A stretch of 64,000 bases of DNA, taken from Dioscorea cayenensis subsp. rotundata (lineage: Eukaryota; Streptophyta; Magnoliopsida; Dioscoreales; Dioscoreaceae). Shown one piece after another: positions 38,936-50,917 of the stretch (its first letter is position 1; every line of letters starts with the position of its first letter). The translations under genes and the position numbers were made by a program. The stretch covers positions 26,777,916 to 26,841,915 of the forward strand of contig NC_052489.1 of the NCBI RefSeq assembly GCF_009730915.1, given 5' to 3'. The notes beneath the pieces were generated by a model that made no database searches, was not told the origin of the DNA, and saw only the letters and a program-made list of their open reading frames with translations.

Positions 38936-41900
38936 ATGGGTTTCAGTATGGAGAACCGCACTGATCTTCGTAGCAAGAAAGGTAATGCTTCTTTTTTTTA
39001 TCCTTTGCAAAAGTATGTGACTTCTAGAATTCTGTCGTGGAATCAGATTCGGATGTTCAGAATTTGATTTAAATCTGATTCAAAGATGTGAAAAAGATAG
39101 CTTCTTTTTTGTGGTTCTGTGAGATTTCTGGATCTTTTCTGTTTATTTTTCTTCTAGGGTAGTTTAGTACTTGTTTTTGTTGACTTTGATGATTTCAGTG
39201 TTTATGGATAATTTATTGACGAGACGCAGGCCCAAAATACAACCTTTGGTGGATTTATAGCATTTACTAATATTTATATCCTAATAAGTTGCTCCCAATT
39301 TGACTAATTTAAGTGTTGATCAGTAATAAATAATGATATAAGCTTGATCCTATAGTGCCACTTTGATGATTTCAGTGTTTGTGGATAATTTGATGATGAG
39401 ATACAGACCCAAAATACAACCTGTGGTGGATTTGTAGCATTTACTAATATTTATATCCTAATAATTTGCTCCCAATTTGATTAATTTAAGTGTGGATCAG
39501 CAATGAATTAAAATATAAGCTTGATCCTCTGGTGCCACTTTGATGATTTCAGTGTTTGTGGATAATTTCCTGACGATATGTAGACCCAAGTACAACCTTT
39601 GGTGGATTTATAGCATTTACTAATGGTTATATCCTAATAAGTTGCTCCCAATTTGATTAATTTAAGTGTTGACCAGTAATGAATAATGATCTAAGCTTGA
39701 TCCTCTAGTGCCTCTTTGATGATCTCAGTGTTTGTGAATAATTTGCTGACAAGACACAGACCCAAAATATAACATTTGGTGGATTTATAGCATTTACTAA
39801 TATTTATATCCTGATAATTTGCTCCCAATTTGATTTTTGCAAGTGTTGATCAGTAAGGAATAATGATCTAGGCTTGATGCTCTAGTGTCACTTCAAGTTG
39901 CAAAATAGGTTGTTAAAGTTAATTTGTTATATATCTTTTGTGTATGTGTCTTCTGTTGCATGTGTTGATCACCAGCTTCTAGCCCAAATGTTGAGAGGAG
40001 GCAAAAACGCTCTCCATCAGTTATTGTCATCGGAACTGGATTTGCTGGCCTTGCAGCTGCTCGTGCCCTGAAAAATGCATCCTTCGAGGTAATCCACTTC
40101 TTCTTGTGGTCATGTTTTCATATGATCCTGTGGTCCAGAACAAGTTTCTTTTGCCTGTTAAAATTATTTTATCCTATTCTTAGGTTATTCTCTTAGAATC
40201 ACGGGATAGGATTGGTGGCCGAGTTCACACCAACTATTTATTTGATTTTCCTGTTGACATGGGTGCCTCTTGGTATGTAACTCATTCTCTTTTGAGATTT
40301 ATGACCAATCTAGCTGACATTTTGGGTCGAAAGATGTACTGAAGCATCTGACTGATGCGCCACTCCTCAGGTTGCATGGTGTCTGTGAAGAAAATCCATT
40401 GGCACCTTTAATAGGAAGAATGGGACTTCCACTTTACCGTACCAGCGGTGACAATTCTGTACTATTTGATCATGACTTGGAGAGGTAGTCTTGATTTTCA
40501 TAAAATTCTTCTTACATGAACCTGGTTTCCCATGCCTATATTTAGTATTTCCAAACAGGAAACATAGATAAACTTGTGAAACTGGTGCACCAATTTATTA
40601 CTTGCGATATTATTTTGTTTGCAGCTATGCTCTCTTTGATACAGATGGGCATCAAGTTCCTCAAGAACTTGTTGAAAGAATTGGCCATGTGTTTGAGAAT
40701 ATACTAGAAGAGGCATGCCTTTCTATCTTGTGTTTCTGTAACCCTTTATTTGTGCTCCTCATTAGAGTTTTCGCTCTATGAGTGATTGCTCTTTTTTTCC
40801 TTGGTAGTTTGCTGTCGGTGGTTGCTAAGTTGGTTATACGGTACAGGCAAACAAACTGAGGCAGGGGATGAGCGAAGACTTGTCTATTGCTCAGGCTATC
40901 GCAAGTGTCATGGAGAGACGTCCAGATTTGAGGTGCCATGCATATGATACTTATATTTTTACCACAAGATGATTTATTTGTCTTTACTTTTACTTGTTGT
41001 TTTTTACTGTATAATTTTTTACATGAGATTGCTCTCCTCTTGCAGGCAAGAAGGACTTGGCCACAAGGTATTGCAATGGTACTTGTGCAGAATGGAAGGT
41101 TGGTTTGCAGCAGATGCTGACACAATTTCACTGAAACACTGGGATGAGGTAAGAATTATTTTGTAGATATAGGCTTAGATAAACATGTTCTTTCCTTTGT
41201 AGTCTGTCAGCTTACTTTTGGTTCCCTTGCCATGTGCTTTTTGTTTAAGCAATGCAATTATTCCTCAATGTCCTAATGCAAGCTTTTACAATCCTTCCTA
41301 TTTTATTTTTCAGAGATTGAGCTATTATTTTTTTAAGAAAAAACAAAGTAATGAATATTTCACTAAAATTGGAGGTGCAACTAATGGGTGATTGCCAGAT
41401 TATCTTGTGGCATGCTGCCCAATATTTAAATCATTGAAGGGATTTAATCTATTGATTTGTGTAAAAAATAAAAAATGAGTTAGTGGGCATAAAAGAGGAT
41501 GACTATATTGCTATTCTTTTCTTTTACATGGTTGATGCCTATTCTGGTTTCAAAAAAAAAAAAAAATCTTACCTTAATACCTTTCTGATATACAGGAAGA
41601 TCTGCTTCCTGGAGGTCATGGGCTCATGGTCCGTGGTTATCGCCCTGTCTTAAATGCTCTCGCTAGAGGCCTAGATATTCGTCTTCATCACCGGTATGTC
41701 TGTATCATATATGTGCCATTTTAATCTGTATTTGCATGTGCTATGTTCCCTAGTCTCTCATATCGGTTCTCGTGTAAGGGTTACAAAAATATTCCGGGGT
41801 AAGAAAGGAGTAGAAATCACTGTCGAAAATGGTAAAACGTTTGTTGTGGATGCTGCTGTTATTACCGTTCCCCTAGGTGTCCTCAAAGCCAATTCCATTA

Positions 41901-42747
41901 AGTTTGAGCCAAGACTTCCAGATTGGAAGGAAGAAGCAATTGCTGATATCGGCGTTGGGACAGAGAACAAGATTGCCTTACACTTTGACAAGGTTTTCTG
42001 GCCTAATGTAGAGTTCCTTGGAGTGGTCTCTTCCACTTCTTATGGTTGCAGCTATTTCCTTAATCTTCACAAAGCAACAGGTCATCCGGTCCTTGTTTAC
42101 ATGCCTGCAGGTCGGCTTGCCCATGACATTGAAAAGATGTCTGACGAGGCTGCTGCCAGGTTCGCCTTTTCTCAGCTGAATGAAATCCTCCCAGATGCAT
42201 CTGAACCGGTGTGTGTTTCTCTTGGCCTTGCTCCCTGATTACTTCTGCCTCATTCTATCATTAGCTTTTATCATTAACATTTAGCCTGTCTTGTTGGAAA
42301 GATTCGATTCATATGTCCACATAGAAGTTAGAAAATAATGTCTAACTATTAAACAAACATTTTCAGCTTGTTTATTGAGATTTTAATTGTTGGAGAGCTG
42401 GTTTAATGCTGTAAAATTTTCTTCTTCTTTAACAGATTCAGTACCTGGTCTCACACTGGGGAACAGATGTGAACTCTCTTGGTTCTTACAGCTATTGTGC
42501 CGTCGGGAAGTCCTCTAACCTCCATGAGAAGTTACGGGTCCCCGTCGATAATATTTTCTTCGCAGGGGAGGCCACAAGCCTGAAGTATACTGGAACAGTG
42601 CACGGCGCATTCTCTACTGGACTGATGGCAGCTGAAGAATGCCGGATGCATTTGCTCGAGAGAAACGGGGACTCGGAGGTGTTTCATCCAGTGTCAGGAG
42701 GGGAAATCACCTCCATCTCTGTTCCTTTACTTATTTCTCGAATGTAG
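38936..42747 (+). CDS. Peroxisomal FAD polyamine oxidase (PAO2/3/4-like)
   Basis: Ten exons: 38936-38981, 39976-40088, 40184-40272, 40371-40484, 40625-40712, 40847-40932, 41046-41148, 41596-41693, 41779-42208 and 42436-42747, total 1479 nt, 492 aa. The FAD-binding Rossmann motif is [17 protein letters not shown] with GTGFAG at 35-40, followed by [13 protein letters not shown] and DMGASWLHG. Substrate and flavin regions include [31 protein letters not shown] and [20 protein letters not shown]. The last three residues are SRM, the peroxisomal signal of Arabidopsis PAO3/PAO4. These enzymes back-convert spermine to spermidine and putrescine, releasing hydrogen peroxide. Intron 5 appears to use a GC donor. 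Intron 1 holds a satellite array. Confidence 0.95.
39183..39890. repeat. Four-copy 177-bp satellite in PAO intron 1
   Basis: Units start at about 39183, 39360, 39537 and 39713 with ctttgatgatttcagtgttt. Each unit carries cccaaaatacaacctttggt, tagcatttactaatatttat, gttgctcccaatttgattaa and ataagcttgatcctctagtg in the same order. Spacing is 176-177 bp. Copies differ at roughly 5-10 percent of positions by eye. Confidence 0.95.
40713..40846 (+). other. Probable GC-AG intron in the PAO gene
   Basis: Frame and family similarity require the exon to end ILEE at 40712 and resume ANKLRQGM at 40847. The bases after the exon are GCATGC, not GT, while the acceptor is a normal TACAG. Confidence 0.7.
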
Positions 42748-43500
42748 TTTACCTGAAACATTCCATTCATTGCTTGAGAAAACTTGTTTTCTATTCTCAA
42801 AGCATTTTGGAATGCATATTCTAAGCTATAAAAGGGTTGTGAAAGAAAGTAGGACATTAAATATCAACTTGTTGTGGCCCTAGTAATTATCTCCTGCTGG
42901 TATAAATAAAATATGACAAATTCTTCATGTTGGTATTGAGATTTATATTTATTTTCACTGGTAAAATTGACTATTGTTGTCACCTTATTTATTTTATTTA
43001 ATTAAACAAGTAAACTGAGCTTCTTTTTTTTTTTTGGTCCCTAGAAACAATGTAGTCTTATTAGAGAAAAATTGGGGAAAAGAAAGAGTAAAAGTTTTTA
43101 TTTTTATGTTACTTTACAGAAAATAAAATAAATTCTCTCATAAAACAATATGATTTTTGAAATTCTCTTTTAGTTTCAACCAGTGAGCTATTTTTACAAA
43201 TATTTTGATTTATGACAATAATTTTAAAAAAATAATAAAAAAAACTCCCTAAAAATTTATACAACAACTGATCTCCTGCCGATGTTATAAAGTTAAGTTT
43301 TTTTATGTGTGCCAATCCCTGAAATTGATATTTATTTTGATATTTGAAAATAAATAAATAAATCAATAAATAAGCCCTTTTAGAAAACTCAGTGCATGTT
43401 AGTATATAGTTGGACTATTTGCTAACATGAGCCGAAAAGCAGGAAGATAGGGGTTTAAGAGCGGGAGGTTTTCGACGCGAAGCTGATAAGGCCGTTCTCA
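42748..43500. other. Intergenic spacer, PAO 3' end to PPR promoter
   Basis: AT-rich, with the PAO 3' UTR first. Short ORFs are not convincing. A GC-richer block at 43430-43500 precedes the next start codon. Confidence 0.5.
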
Positions 43501-46500
43501 ATGGAGGCAATTGGGTCTCAGTCTCTGCTCTCCTTCTCCTCTAATCTCTGGTAACTGTGCTTTCAATTCATTCAATTCATACTCCTTGTGTATTGGATGA
43601 TGACTATTGTGGATTTGATGCCATTTGTGAGCTTATTTGGTGGAAATTTGTGTTGGATTTTTCTCTTGATATTTTCAGAAGGTTAATTTCACTTTAAATG
43701 ATCTGTTTTTATTGAGAAATGAATAAAAGTTTTGATTTTGCTTTGCTTGATTTATGTTTTCCCCTCTTTCGCTGCGAGAAAGTTGTTTCAGTTTTAGGTT
43801 GTTCGGAGGTGTCCCTTTTCTCCTTTTGATGTTTTGGCAAGTGATATAATCCAAAATTTGGCCTGAATTGTGGATTTGAGGTGGATTTTTTAAACTGAAA
43901 TTGTAATTTCGAGGATTAATTTGTTGAGTGAAGCAGTGCATGGGATTATAGCTTCTGTTAATCTGTTTATGAAATGTTCTTCTCAATGGCTTTGATTATG
44001 ATTGCTGTAGATGTACAATGTTCACACTTTTTGATACTTTTTGTCTACCTGAGGAAAATGTATAGAAATGTTGACAATATGGTTTCTGTAATTTTGCTGA
44101 AACATCAATGCTTTGGTCAGTGAAAGCTTTCTTATCATCCTTATAATTGATATTGCTAAATTTGTTATTTTGGTTCTGTTTTTGTGTTATTTATAGTGAT
44201 AAAGAACTTACTGCTTCCCTTTTTCATCGTTTCAGCAAAACAAAAGTTGTTATTAATGCAAATGTTAACAATGTTAAAGTCAATGGGAGATTGAAGATAG
44301 TGTGCCAGGGCATGTTAGCTCCAAGAAAGTTTATGCAGAGGAGGAAGAAAGTGGAAGTTTTTAAAGATGCTGCCGATGAAGCAAAACAGAAGAACTGGAG
44401 AAGGTTGATGAAAGAAATAGAAGATGAAGGTTCAGCAGTGTCTGTTCTCAGAAACCAAAGGAACAAAGGGGATCCGCTTCCTAGGGATCTAGTTCTTGGT
44501 ACCCTTGTGAGATTCAAGCAGCTGAAGAAATGGAACCTTGTTGCTGAGGTATTTATGATTTGGGACCTAACATTTTTCTAGGTGCTGTGTATATTCGCTT
44601 ATTCTTTTGTGTTTAGTAGACACAGGTGATTAAAAAACAGTTACATGGATATTTTATTGTTTTCATGTCTATTTAATAACTTGGTATGAACATGATTCTA
44701 TAAAGGCATCTGCTGGTTTGTAGTGTTGTAACTATCATTTGTTCTAATTAATTTTCCTGTGATGTGAATTTGTATAGATTCTTGATTGGCTTAGATGCCA
44801 GCACTGGTGGGACTTCAGTGAGATGGATTTTTTGATGCTCATCACAGCATATGGAAAGCTAGGAGATTTTAACAGGGCAGAGAGGGTGTTGAAATATATG
44901 AACAAGAAAGGTTACACGCCTAGTGTGATATCTCACACTGCCTTGATGGAAGCATATGGCAGAGCTGGACAATTCAATAAGGCTGAAACAGTGTTCCGAA
45001 GGATGCAGTTGTCAGGTCCTGAGCCGTCACCAGTGACATACCAGATAATCCTTAAAACCTTCGTCGAGGTGTGCAATTTCTCTCTGTTTGTTATTTAAAA
45101 TATGAACCTCATTCTTTTTGTGCTTATTGTACACATCTTAGCAGTTTGTTACTTATGCCATTAAGGCATAGAATATTAAATATATTTATGAAATATGGTA
45201 ATCAACCATCTTGTGATATAATCTCAGCTTGTATCCACCAAAAAAAAAACACTCAGCATTCAGTGCACCGGAATGTGCTAATTGTGGAACAATTTGTCAT
45301 TTGCATGCTGTTTTTCTCTTCAATTTTTTGTTATTGCAGCTGACTGCAACCTCTGATATATTTTATCATTCTGTACATTCTGCCATAATTTGATTGCTTT
45401 GTCAGGGAAATAAATTTAACGAAGCTGACGCTGTTTTTCAAAGCCTTTTGACTGAAGAGAGAGCTCCTTTCAAGCCTGATCAGAAAATGTTTCATATGAT
45501 GATTTACATGTACAAGAAGGCAGGAAACTATGACAAAGCTCGGAAAATATTTGGTCAAATGGCTGATAGGGGAATCTCCCAATCCACTGTTACATTCAAT
45601 AGCCTTATGTCCTTTGAGACCAGCTACAAGGAGGTGTCTAATATTTATGACCAGGTATTCATGAAGATGACGCATGATGCATTAACTATACTTCACCTTA
45701 TGTAGATTGTCATGCTTGAGAATTCATAATCATCATTTCTTCCTGGTTTGCGGGATGGTATTTGGCTTCCTTCTCTTTGACAACTTTTTTGTTCTTTTTA
45801 AAACCCTGTTTTAGATGCAAAGGGCTGGACTTCGACCTGATGTTGTCAGCTATGCACTACTTATAAAGGCATATGGAAACGCCAGACGGGAGGATGAAGC
45901 CTTGGCAGTCTTTGAAGAGATGTTGGATGCTGGTGTGAGGTGCTACTTTATTATGGCTAGCTACCATTTCAGTTGTCTGCGCATTATTTTGCACCTTGAA
46001 TATAACTAATGCCTTTTATTTACCTGCTAGTTTCATTTAATTTATTAGTTATTGATATGAGTGTCTCCTAAATATACTCTTCTTGATAGGTCTCTGTTTT
46101 TCTTTCTGGTCCAGAGGATAATTGTCCTTAGATTTCACATTAGGGTTTATCCATTTGATGCCTAGATTATTCAACAATTCCCAGAACAAGATAATCTTAT
46201 GCTCATGGATATCAAATTACCAATGTCCTGAAAACCATGCAAGTTAGAATTTCAATGGGTAGGTACATTAGAGATAGATCTGTCTGTTGGAAGACAGCAA
46301 TATTATTAGAGTTACATGCTGGTAGGGTATGTTAAATTTTATACTTGATGAGGCATGGGAAGAGGCTGCAGTTTTCTGGCAAACATAAGTTGGTCAGAAC
46401 CTCACCATTCTCAGCCTTCATCTCCATCTCCTTGGTCCTCCCAATCCAAACACTCTCCAAAACCTCACCATTCTCAGCGTTCATCTCCATTCTCCTTCAT

Positions 46501-48005
46501 CTTACCACTCTTTGTAATCTTCTTATAAACTCCAATGCCAACAAGCAAACACAACAAAACCAATCCGACAACTCCAATCATAGATACTATCACCCAATTT
46601 CTCCATTTTCTCCCCTGCTCTTCCCTCATCACAACCAACGGTGGCCTCAAAGATGATGGAGAAACAACAATAGAAAACCGGCCACTGCTCATTGCTATGC
46701 ACATGCTCATTGAGTAACTAGTACTGAGATAATTCACTGATCCATTATTCCTAAACACCACACACTCTATCTTTGAAGTCCTGTCTGTAGGCAATTCTAC
46801 TTGTGGGAAGACTATAGATATGGGAGCTCCAGTGACCGATAATTCGAGCTCGGTTACATTTATCGGTATCACAACTTATGTTTGTTGCGTCATAAGCTGA
46901 GAAGCTGAGGATAGGAGCAATGAGAACATGAGTGGGAAGATCAATTGTCCTTTGGTATTGGTGAATGCTAAAATTAATTGGAGACTGGATTTAGTCGATG
47001 AAGTTCAATTGTTGAGAAGCTTATTTCTTGGATGCGGATTATGCCAAGCATCCAGTAACATACAACTTGCGATCAATCTGTTGCAAGATTATGCTCTTTG
47101 TAGAAAAAGATCAAAATTTTTATGACAAACTGAGCTTATTTCTCCTTTCTTCTGGCATTCTTCTCAGGCCAACACGCCAAGCATATAACATTTTGCTTGA
47201 CGCATTCGGAAGATGTGGAATGGTAGAAGAAGCTAAGACAGTTTTCAAGAGTATGAGAAGGGACCGGTATAGTTTTTTCCTTTTCCGTTTCCATTCTACT
47301 ATGATTTGTGTTTAATTTCATGTAGTATGGTATGCGAAACTTCATTTAATTCTGCCGATTATACCTAACAGGTGCAATCCCGACCTCTGCTCTTATGCAA
47401 CTATGCTGTCTGCATATGTGAATGCCTCCAATATGGAAGGTGCCGAAAAATTCTTTAAGAGACTGAAAGACGACAGATTACAACCTAATGTTGTTACCTA
47501 TGGGACACTGATGAAAGGTTATGCAAAAGAAAATGACCTCGAGAAAGTAATGCAGGTATATGAGCGAATGCGGATGGAAGGCGTTGAAGCTAATCAGACC
47601 ATCTTTACTACAATCATGGATGCCCACGGCAAGAACTCCGACTTTGGTAGTGCTGTTATTTGGTTCAAAGAGATGTGTTCTCGTGGACTCCCACCGGACC
47701 AGAAAGCGAAGAACATCCTGCTCTCATTGGCTAAGGCACCTGAAGAACAAGCTGAGGCTAGAGTGCTGGTGGGTGAATCTGTTAGCAAGCTTTCGCTCAA
47801 TACAGTAAATGAGCTTTCTCAGGTTCTTGACGATGACGATGACGGGGAGCAGGAGGAGGATGATGATGTCTCCGCTCCTGATCTTGGTAACACTACTGGT
47901 GAAAAGTTGAACGAGTTTGATGACGATGATGAAGACGATGAGGATGATGTCGATACCAGTTTGGATTCTTTTGATGCCAATCATCTTATAAGTTCCAGAG
48001 GTTGA
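43501..48005 (+). CDS. Plastid P-type PPR protein (At3g59040-like)
   Basis: Seven exons: 43501-43550, 44236-44548, 44778-45068, 45406-45654, 45815-45939, 47168-47266 and 47372-48005, total 1761 nt, 586 aa, in frame. After a short leader (MEAIGSQSLLSFSSNL) comes GMLAPRKFMQRRKKVEVFKD, shared with Arabidopsis At3g59040. About ten P-type repeats follow, such as FLMLITAYGKLGDFNRAERV, SHTALMEAYGRAGQFNKAE, SYALLIKAYGNARREDEA, AYNILLDAFGRCGMVEEAK and TYGTLMKGYAKENDLEKVM. The tail is acidic (runs of Asp and Glu after LSQVL). P-type PPR proteins bind organelle RNAs and affect their stability or translation. Intron 5 is 1.2 kb and carries an antisense pseudogene. Confidence 0.93.
46380..46935 (-). pseudogene. 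DUF1191 membrane protein pseudogene inside PPR intron 5
   Basis: Read on the minus strand, the intron encodes the C-terminal half of a plant DUF1191 protein: PILSFSAYDATNI, TELELSVTGAPISIVFPQVE, ECVVFRNNGSVNYL and SGRFSIVVSPSS, a membrane span (WVIVSMIGVVGLVLLCLLVG), then AENGEVLESVWIGRTK. These pieces follow the family order but need at least two frame changes, one near 46870 and one near 46490. The ending segment is partly duplicated (AENGEVL occurs twice, near 46405 and 46470). The N-terminal half is missing. It is therefore a broken fragment of a host gene, not a working one. No poly-A tail was noticed, so origin by retrocopy or DNA capture is open. Confidence 0.75.
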
Positions 48006-48457
48006 AAGTTTTGATATCTGTATCATTTGATTGCATGTATAGAAATTATTTTCTCAAGTCTTATCTTTTCTGAGACAATGTCTTTGAGGAATTTGGAATT
48101 CCAACAGATTCTTGCATATTATTATTTTTTTTTTTCTTTATTTTTTCGAAATTTCATTAAATAAAATCACACATTCCCACACAAACACAGACTTATTACA
48201 GCTTCTTGCATATTATTTTTTTTTTCTGAAAATTTATTAAATGGAAGTACCAAGAGCACACACACCTCTGTCAAATCTAATTGACAAAACAACAAAAATC
48301 AGATAAAAGAGTTTAAACAAACATAGCATTAAAGTACATACATTTTAAGCTAAAACACAAAGACAATATAATAATACAAGGAAGCATGATCACACAAACT
48401 AAAACATTTACATGATCATTATACGTACATGCTCTTGTACTTATTTAATCCATGTCA
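48006..48457. other. PPR 3' region and downstream spacer
   Basis: AT-rich, with two related segments (cttgcatattatttttttt, near 48110 and 48203). No gene. Confidence 0.5.
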
Positions 48458-48757
48458 TCACATCATGGCAGTATTGTACGTAGAGAACGAGTAGTGTTCT
48501 CCAAACCTCTGAGAGAGATAAGATGATGATGATGATGAAGAAGAAGAAGAAGAAGAAGAAGATGATGATGATGATGATGATTGTTTGAGATGATTTTGAT
48601 TGGAATCAAAAGCATCTTCTTCATGGATTGTGGCAAGCGTGGCACGGTCATTGCGCCTCGTGTTCAAGACCAAGCGTGATGGTGCCACGGCGGAGAAAGG
48701 AGCCCTTGCCGTGCGTGGTGCGCTCCGTACCATCTCCATGAAGAACAAGGACGCCAT
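48458..48757 (-). CDS. Small unknown protein with a serine tract
   Basis: Single-exon ORF of 99 aa with a good start context (TTAATGGCG) and a TATATAG-like box about 55 bp upstream (near 48811). The N-terminal half (MEMVRSAPRTARAPFSAVAP, SRLVLNTRRNDRATLATIHE) is basic and GC-rich and looks like real coding sequence. The C-terminal half is a run of about 20 serines from GAT/GAA-type trinucleotide repeats, then SYLSQRFGEHYSFSTYNTAMM. No signal peptide or membrane segment is visible. I do not recognise a family with known function. Confidence 0.5.
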   Translation of the reverse strand: MASLFFMEMVRSAPRTARAPFSAVAPSRLVLNTRRNDRATLATIHEEDAFDSNQNHLKQSSSSSSSSSSSSSSSSSSSSYLSQRFGEHYSFSTYNTAMM

Positions 48758-50276
48758 TAATTTGCTTCTCCTTTTTCACTATCTCTCAGTACACTAGTCA
48801 CTAGTACTACTATATATTTCTTAGTATTCTCTGATGGGAGGAATGAGAATTGAAGGTGTTATTATATGTATATAATATATATAGAGGAGCATGCTAACTA
48901 ATTGACCTTGTTTTTTGTTTAGTATTGCCAAAATGCCACTATTCAAGAACTGATTGGAGAAATTTTATTATGTTTTTCTTCAAAATAAAATTCTAATTTT
49001 CGACCTCTCTACTTTATTTTATTTTATTTTATTTATTTATGATATATGATTAAATCACATCAAAGACATGCACAGACATTGAGTTAATTTCTCAACACAC
49101 TTGAATTCTCACCTAGGGTGAGAAAAAAATTCAAATTTGTCTCCTCAGCAAGACACAAATACTTTATGTAAACAACTTAGTGCCAATAGACCAAAAGGTC
49201 ATTAATAATTTAAAATATATTTATATTTATTTTTTTACTTAATTTATTGAAATAAATTTGTGGAATCTTTTATTTAAATGTCTTGAGTACTATAATATTA
49301 ACAATTTTTTTCTAAATATATAATTAGATAAAATATCTATTAAAAGAGAGGATTTTTATACTCCCAAATATAAGGGATAGGAATTCTAATACCAATATTC
49401 ATGACAACAATATTAAGAGAACAAAAACAAAAATAAAAAATAAAAATATTCGTGATAAAGTTATGATTAATGGAAATAATAAATTAAAAAAAAAATTGGT
49501 GTCTATTATGGTGAATATCATGAGAATGTAAGGGCATAACAGGAAGTGTAAAGCATGTGAGGATTTTTTATAATTAGAACCCTTGAGAATTTTAAAATTA
49601 CAAGCCAGAGGCTTTCATGTAATAAATGCAAAGATTGGATCGTTTCGCAGGGATCGCTTTCATTTACGGTCCAAGGACGGCAATCCAACTTCACTGTCCC
49701 TCTGCCCTTAACCCTACGCCATTTACTAATTTCATTTTACTAATCAAATAATCATCATTAATTAAGTCTAAGTTCATCACTAATCTATAAACTTTGAATT
49801 TTTCCGAATAAATCCAAATTTTAAATTAGTATTTCACGTGGTACCACGTGGTGTCCATGCATGCCACCTACTATATTATAATTAAATTTTCTTTAAAAAA
49901 AATAAAAATTTAATTAAGTACAATTTAAATTTAACTTAATTGGTTTGCTTGGACTCGGTGTTCATATATCATGTGTTTATAATTAATTAATTAATTAATT
50001 AATTAATTAATCATTTTATCTGTGGATAACGTTGCATGGATGAGCACCACACTTTAGACAGTCCAAAGGGCAAAAATGAAAGCTATGTGAACCTTGTTTT
50101 TTCAAAGCACATTAAATACATGCTTAATGTTTTGGTTAAGTTTATCCTTTTTCATCATTTTAGTAACTTACACATTGTTGTCATGCTATTCTTTATGTTA
50201 AATTGTCTAAGTTAACAGTACAAGCAATTTTTTTCATTAACTCTCAATATTGTTGATCAACCTTCAACCTATATTT

Positions 50277-50307
<31 letters not shown>

Positions 50308-50320
50308 TTTCGTAATAAAA
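48758..50320. other. Intergenic AT-rich DNA
   Basis: No supported gene. It includes an AATT repeat at about 49981-50010, a TA run at 50280-50307 and a perfect 16-bp G-box palindrome at 49835-49850. Confidence 0.55.
49835..49850. promoter_or_regulatory. Double G-box palindrome
   Basis: CACGTGGTACCACGTG is a perfect 16-bp palindrome containing two CACGTG cores, followed by GTGTCC. It lies about 1.7 kb upstream of the GPAT start and 1.1 kb upstream of the small serine-tract gene, which points the other way. Confidence 0.45.
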
Positions 50321-50325
50321 TTACA

Positions 50326-50640
50326 GAACTCATATTAATCTTAATAAGTTTTAAGCCAATAAAAATTTTCTATGTTGAACATTTCATGTGAATGAACAAA
50401 ACCTTGATGTTACTCTACAAAGACAACTATACATCATTAAATTTGTTGATTTACATAAGTTTCACATAAAATACACAAATAAAATTCATATGTATAAAAA
50501 TATAAGCACTCATGTGTTAATCTCAATAAGTTTTAAGCCAATGAAAATATTGCACGTCGAATATTTCACATGAATAAACAAAACCTTCATGCTATACCAT
50601 GAAGACAACGATGTATATATTATCAAATTTGTGTTTTGTA
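50326..50640. repeat. Two-copy direct repeat, spacing about 187 bp
   Basis: Blocks at about 50330-50450 and 50515-50640 share taagttttaagccaat, atttcatgtgaatgaacaaa and a caaaccttgatg-type word in the same order, with many substitutions. Confidence 0.7.
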
Positions 50641-50644
50641 TATA

Positions 50645-50915
50645 TTCCCTCCGTTCATTTTTATCTGTCATGTTTAACCGAATCTCACATACCAAAAAAT
50701 TTAGTTATTTCACAAAATTTTATACAAAATTAGTTATCTTTCTAAAATTATTCCTAATTTATATTTTCACATTTCTCTCTCATATTAAATTTCAAGAAGA
50801 GAATTGAATAGAGTGTTAAGAGTAATTTTAGAAAAAAATAATAAATATTTTTTGATATTAGAAAATGATAGATAAAAAAATAAATTTACGATAGATAAAA
50901 AAAGAACGGAAGAAG
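50645..50915. mobile_element. Stowaway-like MITE, about 271 bp
   Basis: The left end TTCCCTCCGTTCATTTTTAT and right end read in reverse, CTTCTTCCGTTCTTTTTTTA, form the CTCCCTCCGT-type inverted repeat of Tc1/mariner Stowaway MITEs. TA dinucleotides flank both ends. The interior is AT-rich and non-coding. It has inserted at the end of the second copy of the preceding direct repeat. Confidence 0.8.
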
Positions 50916-50917
50916 TA

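Noticed and set aside
43675-43986. 103-codon minus-strand ORF in intron 1 of the P-type PPR gene
   Set aside because: Lies fully in an intron, AT-rich, with no recognisable motif.
46345-46656. 103-codon plus-strand ORF in PPR intron 5
   Set aside because: It is the opposite strand of the DUF1191 pseudogene; its repeated peptide TSPFSAFISI mirrors the duplicated tail of that fragment.
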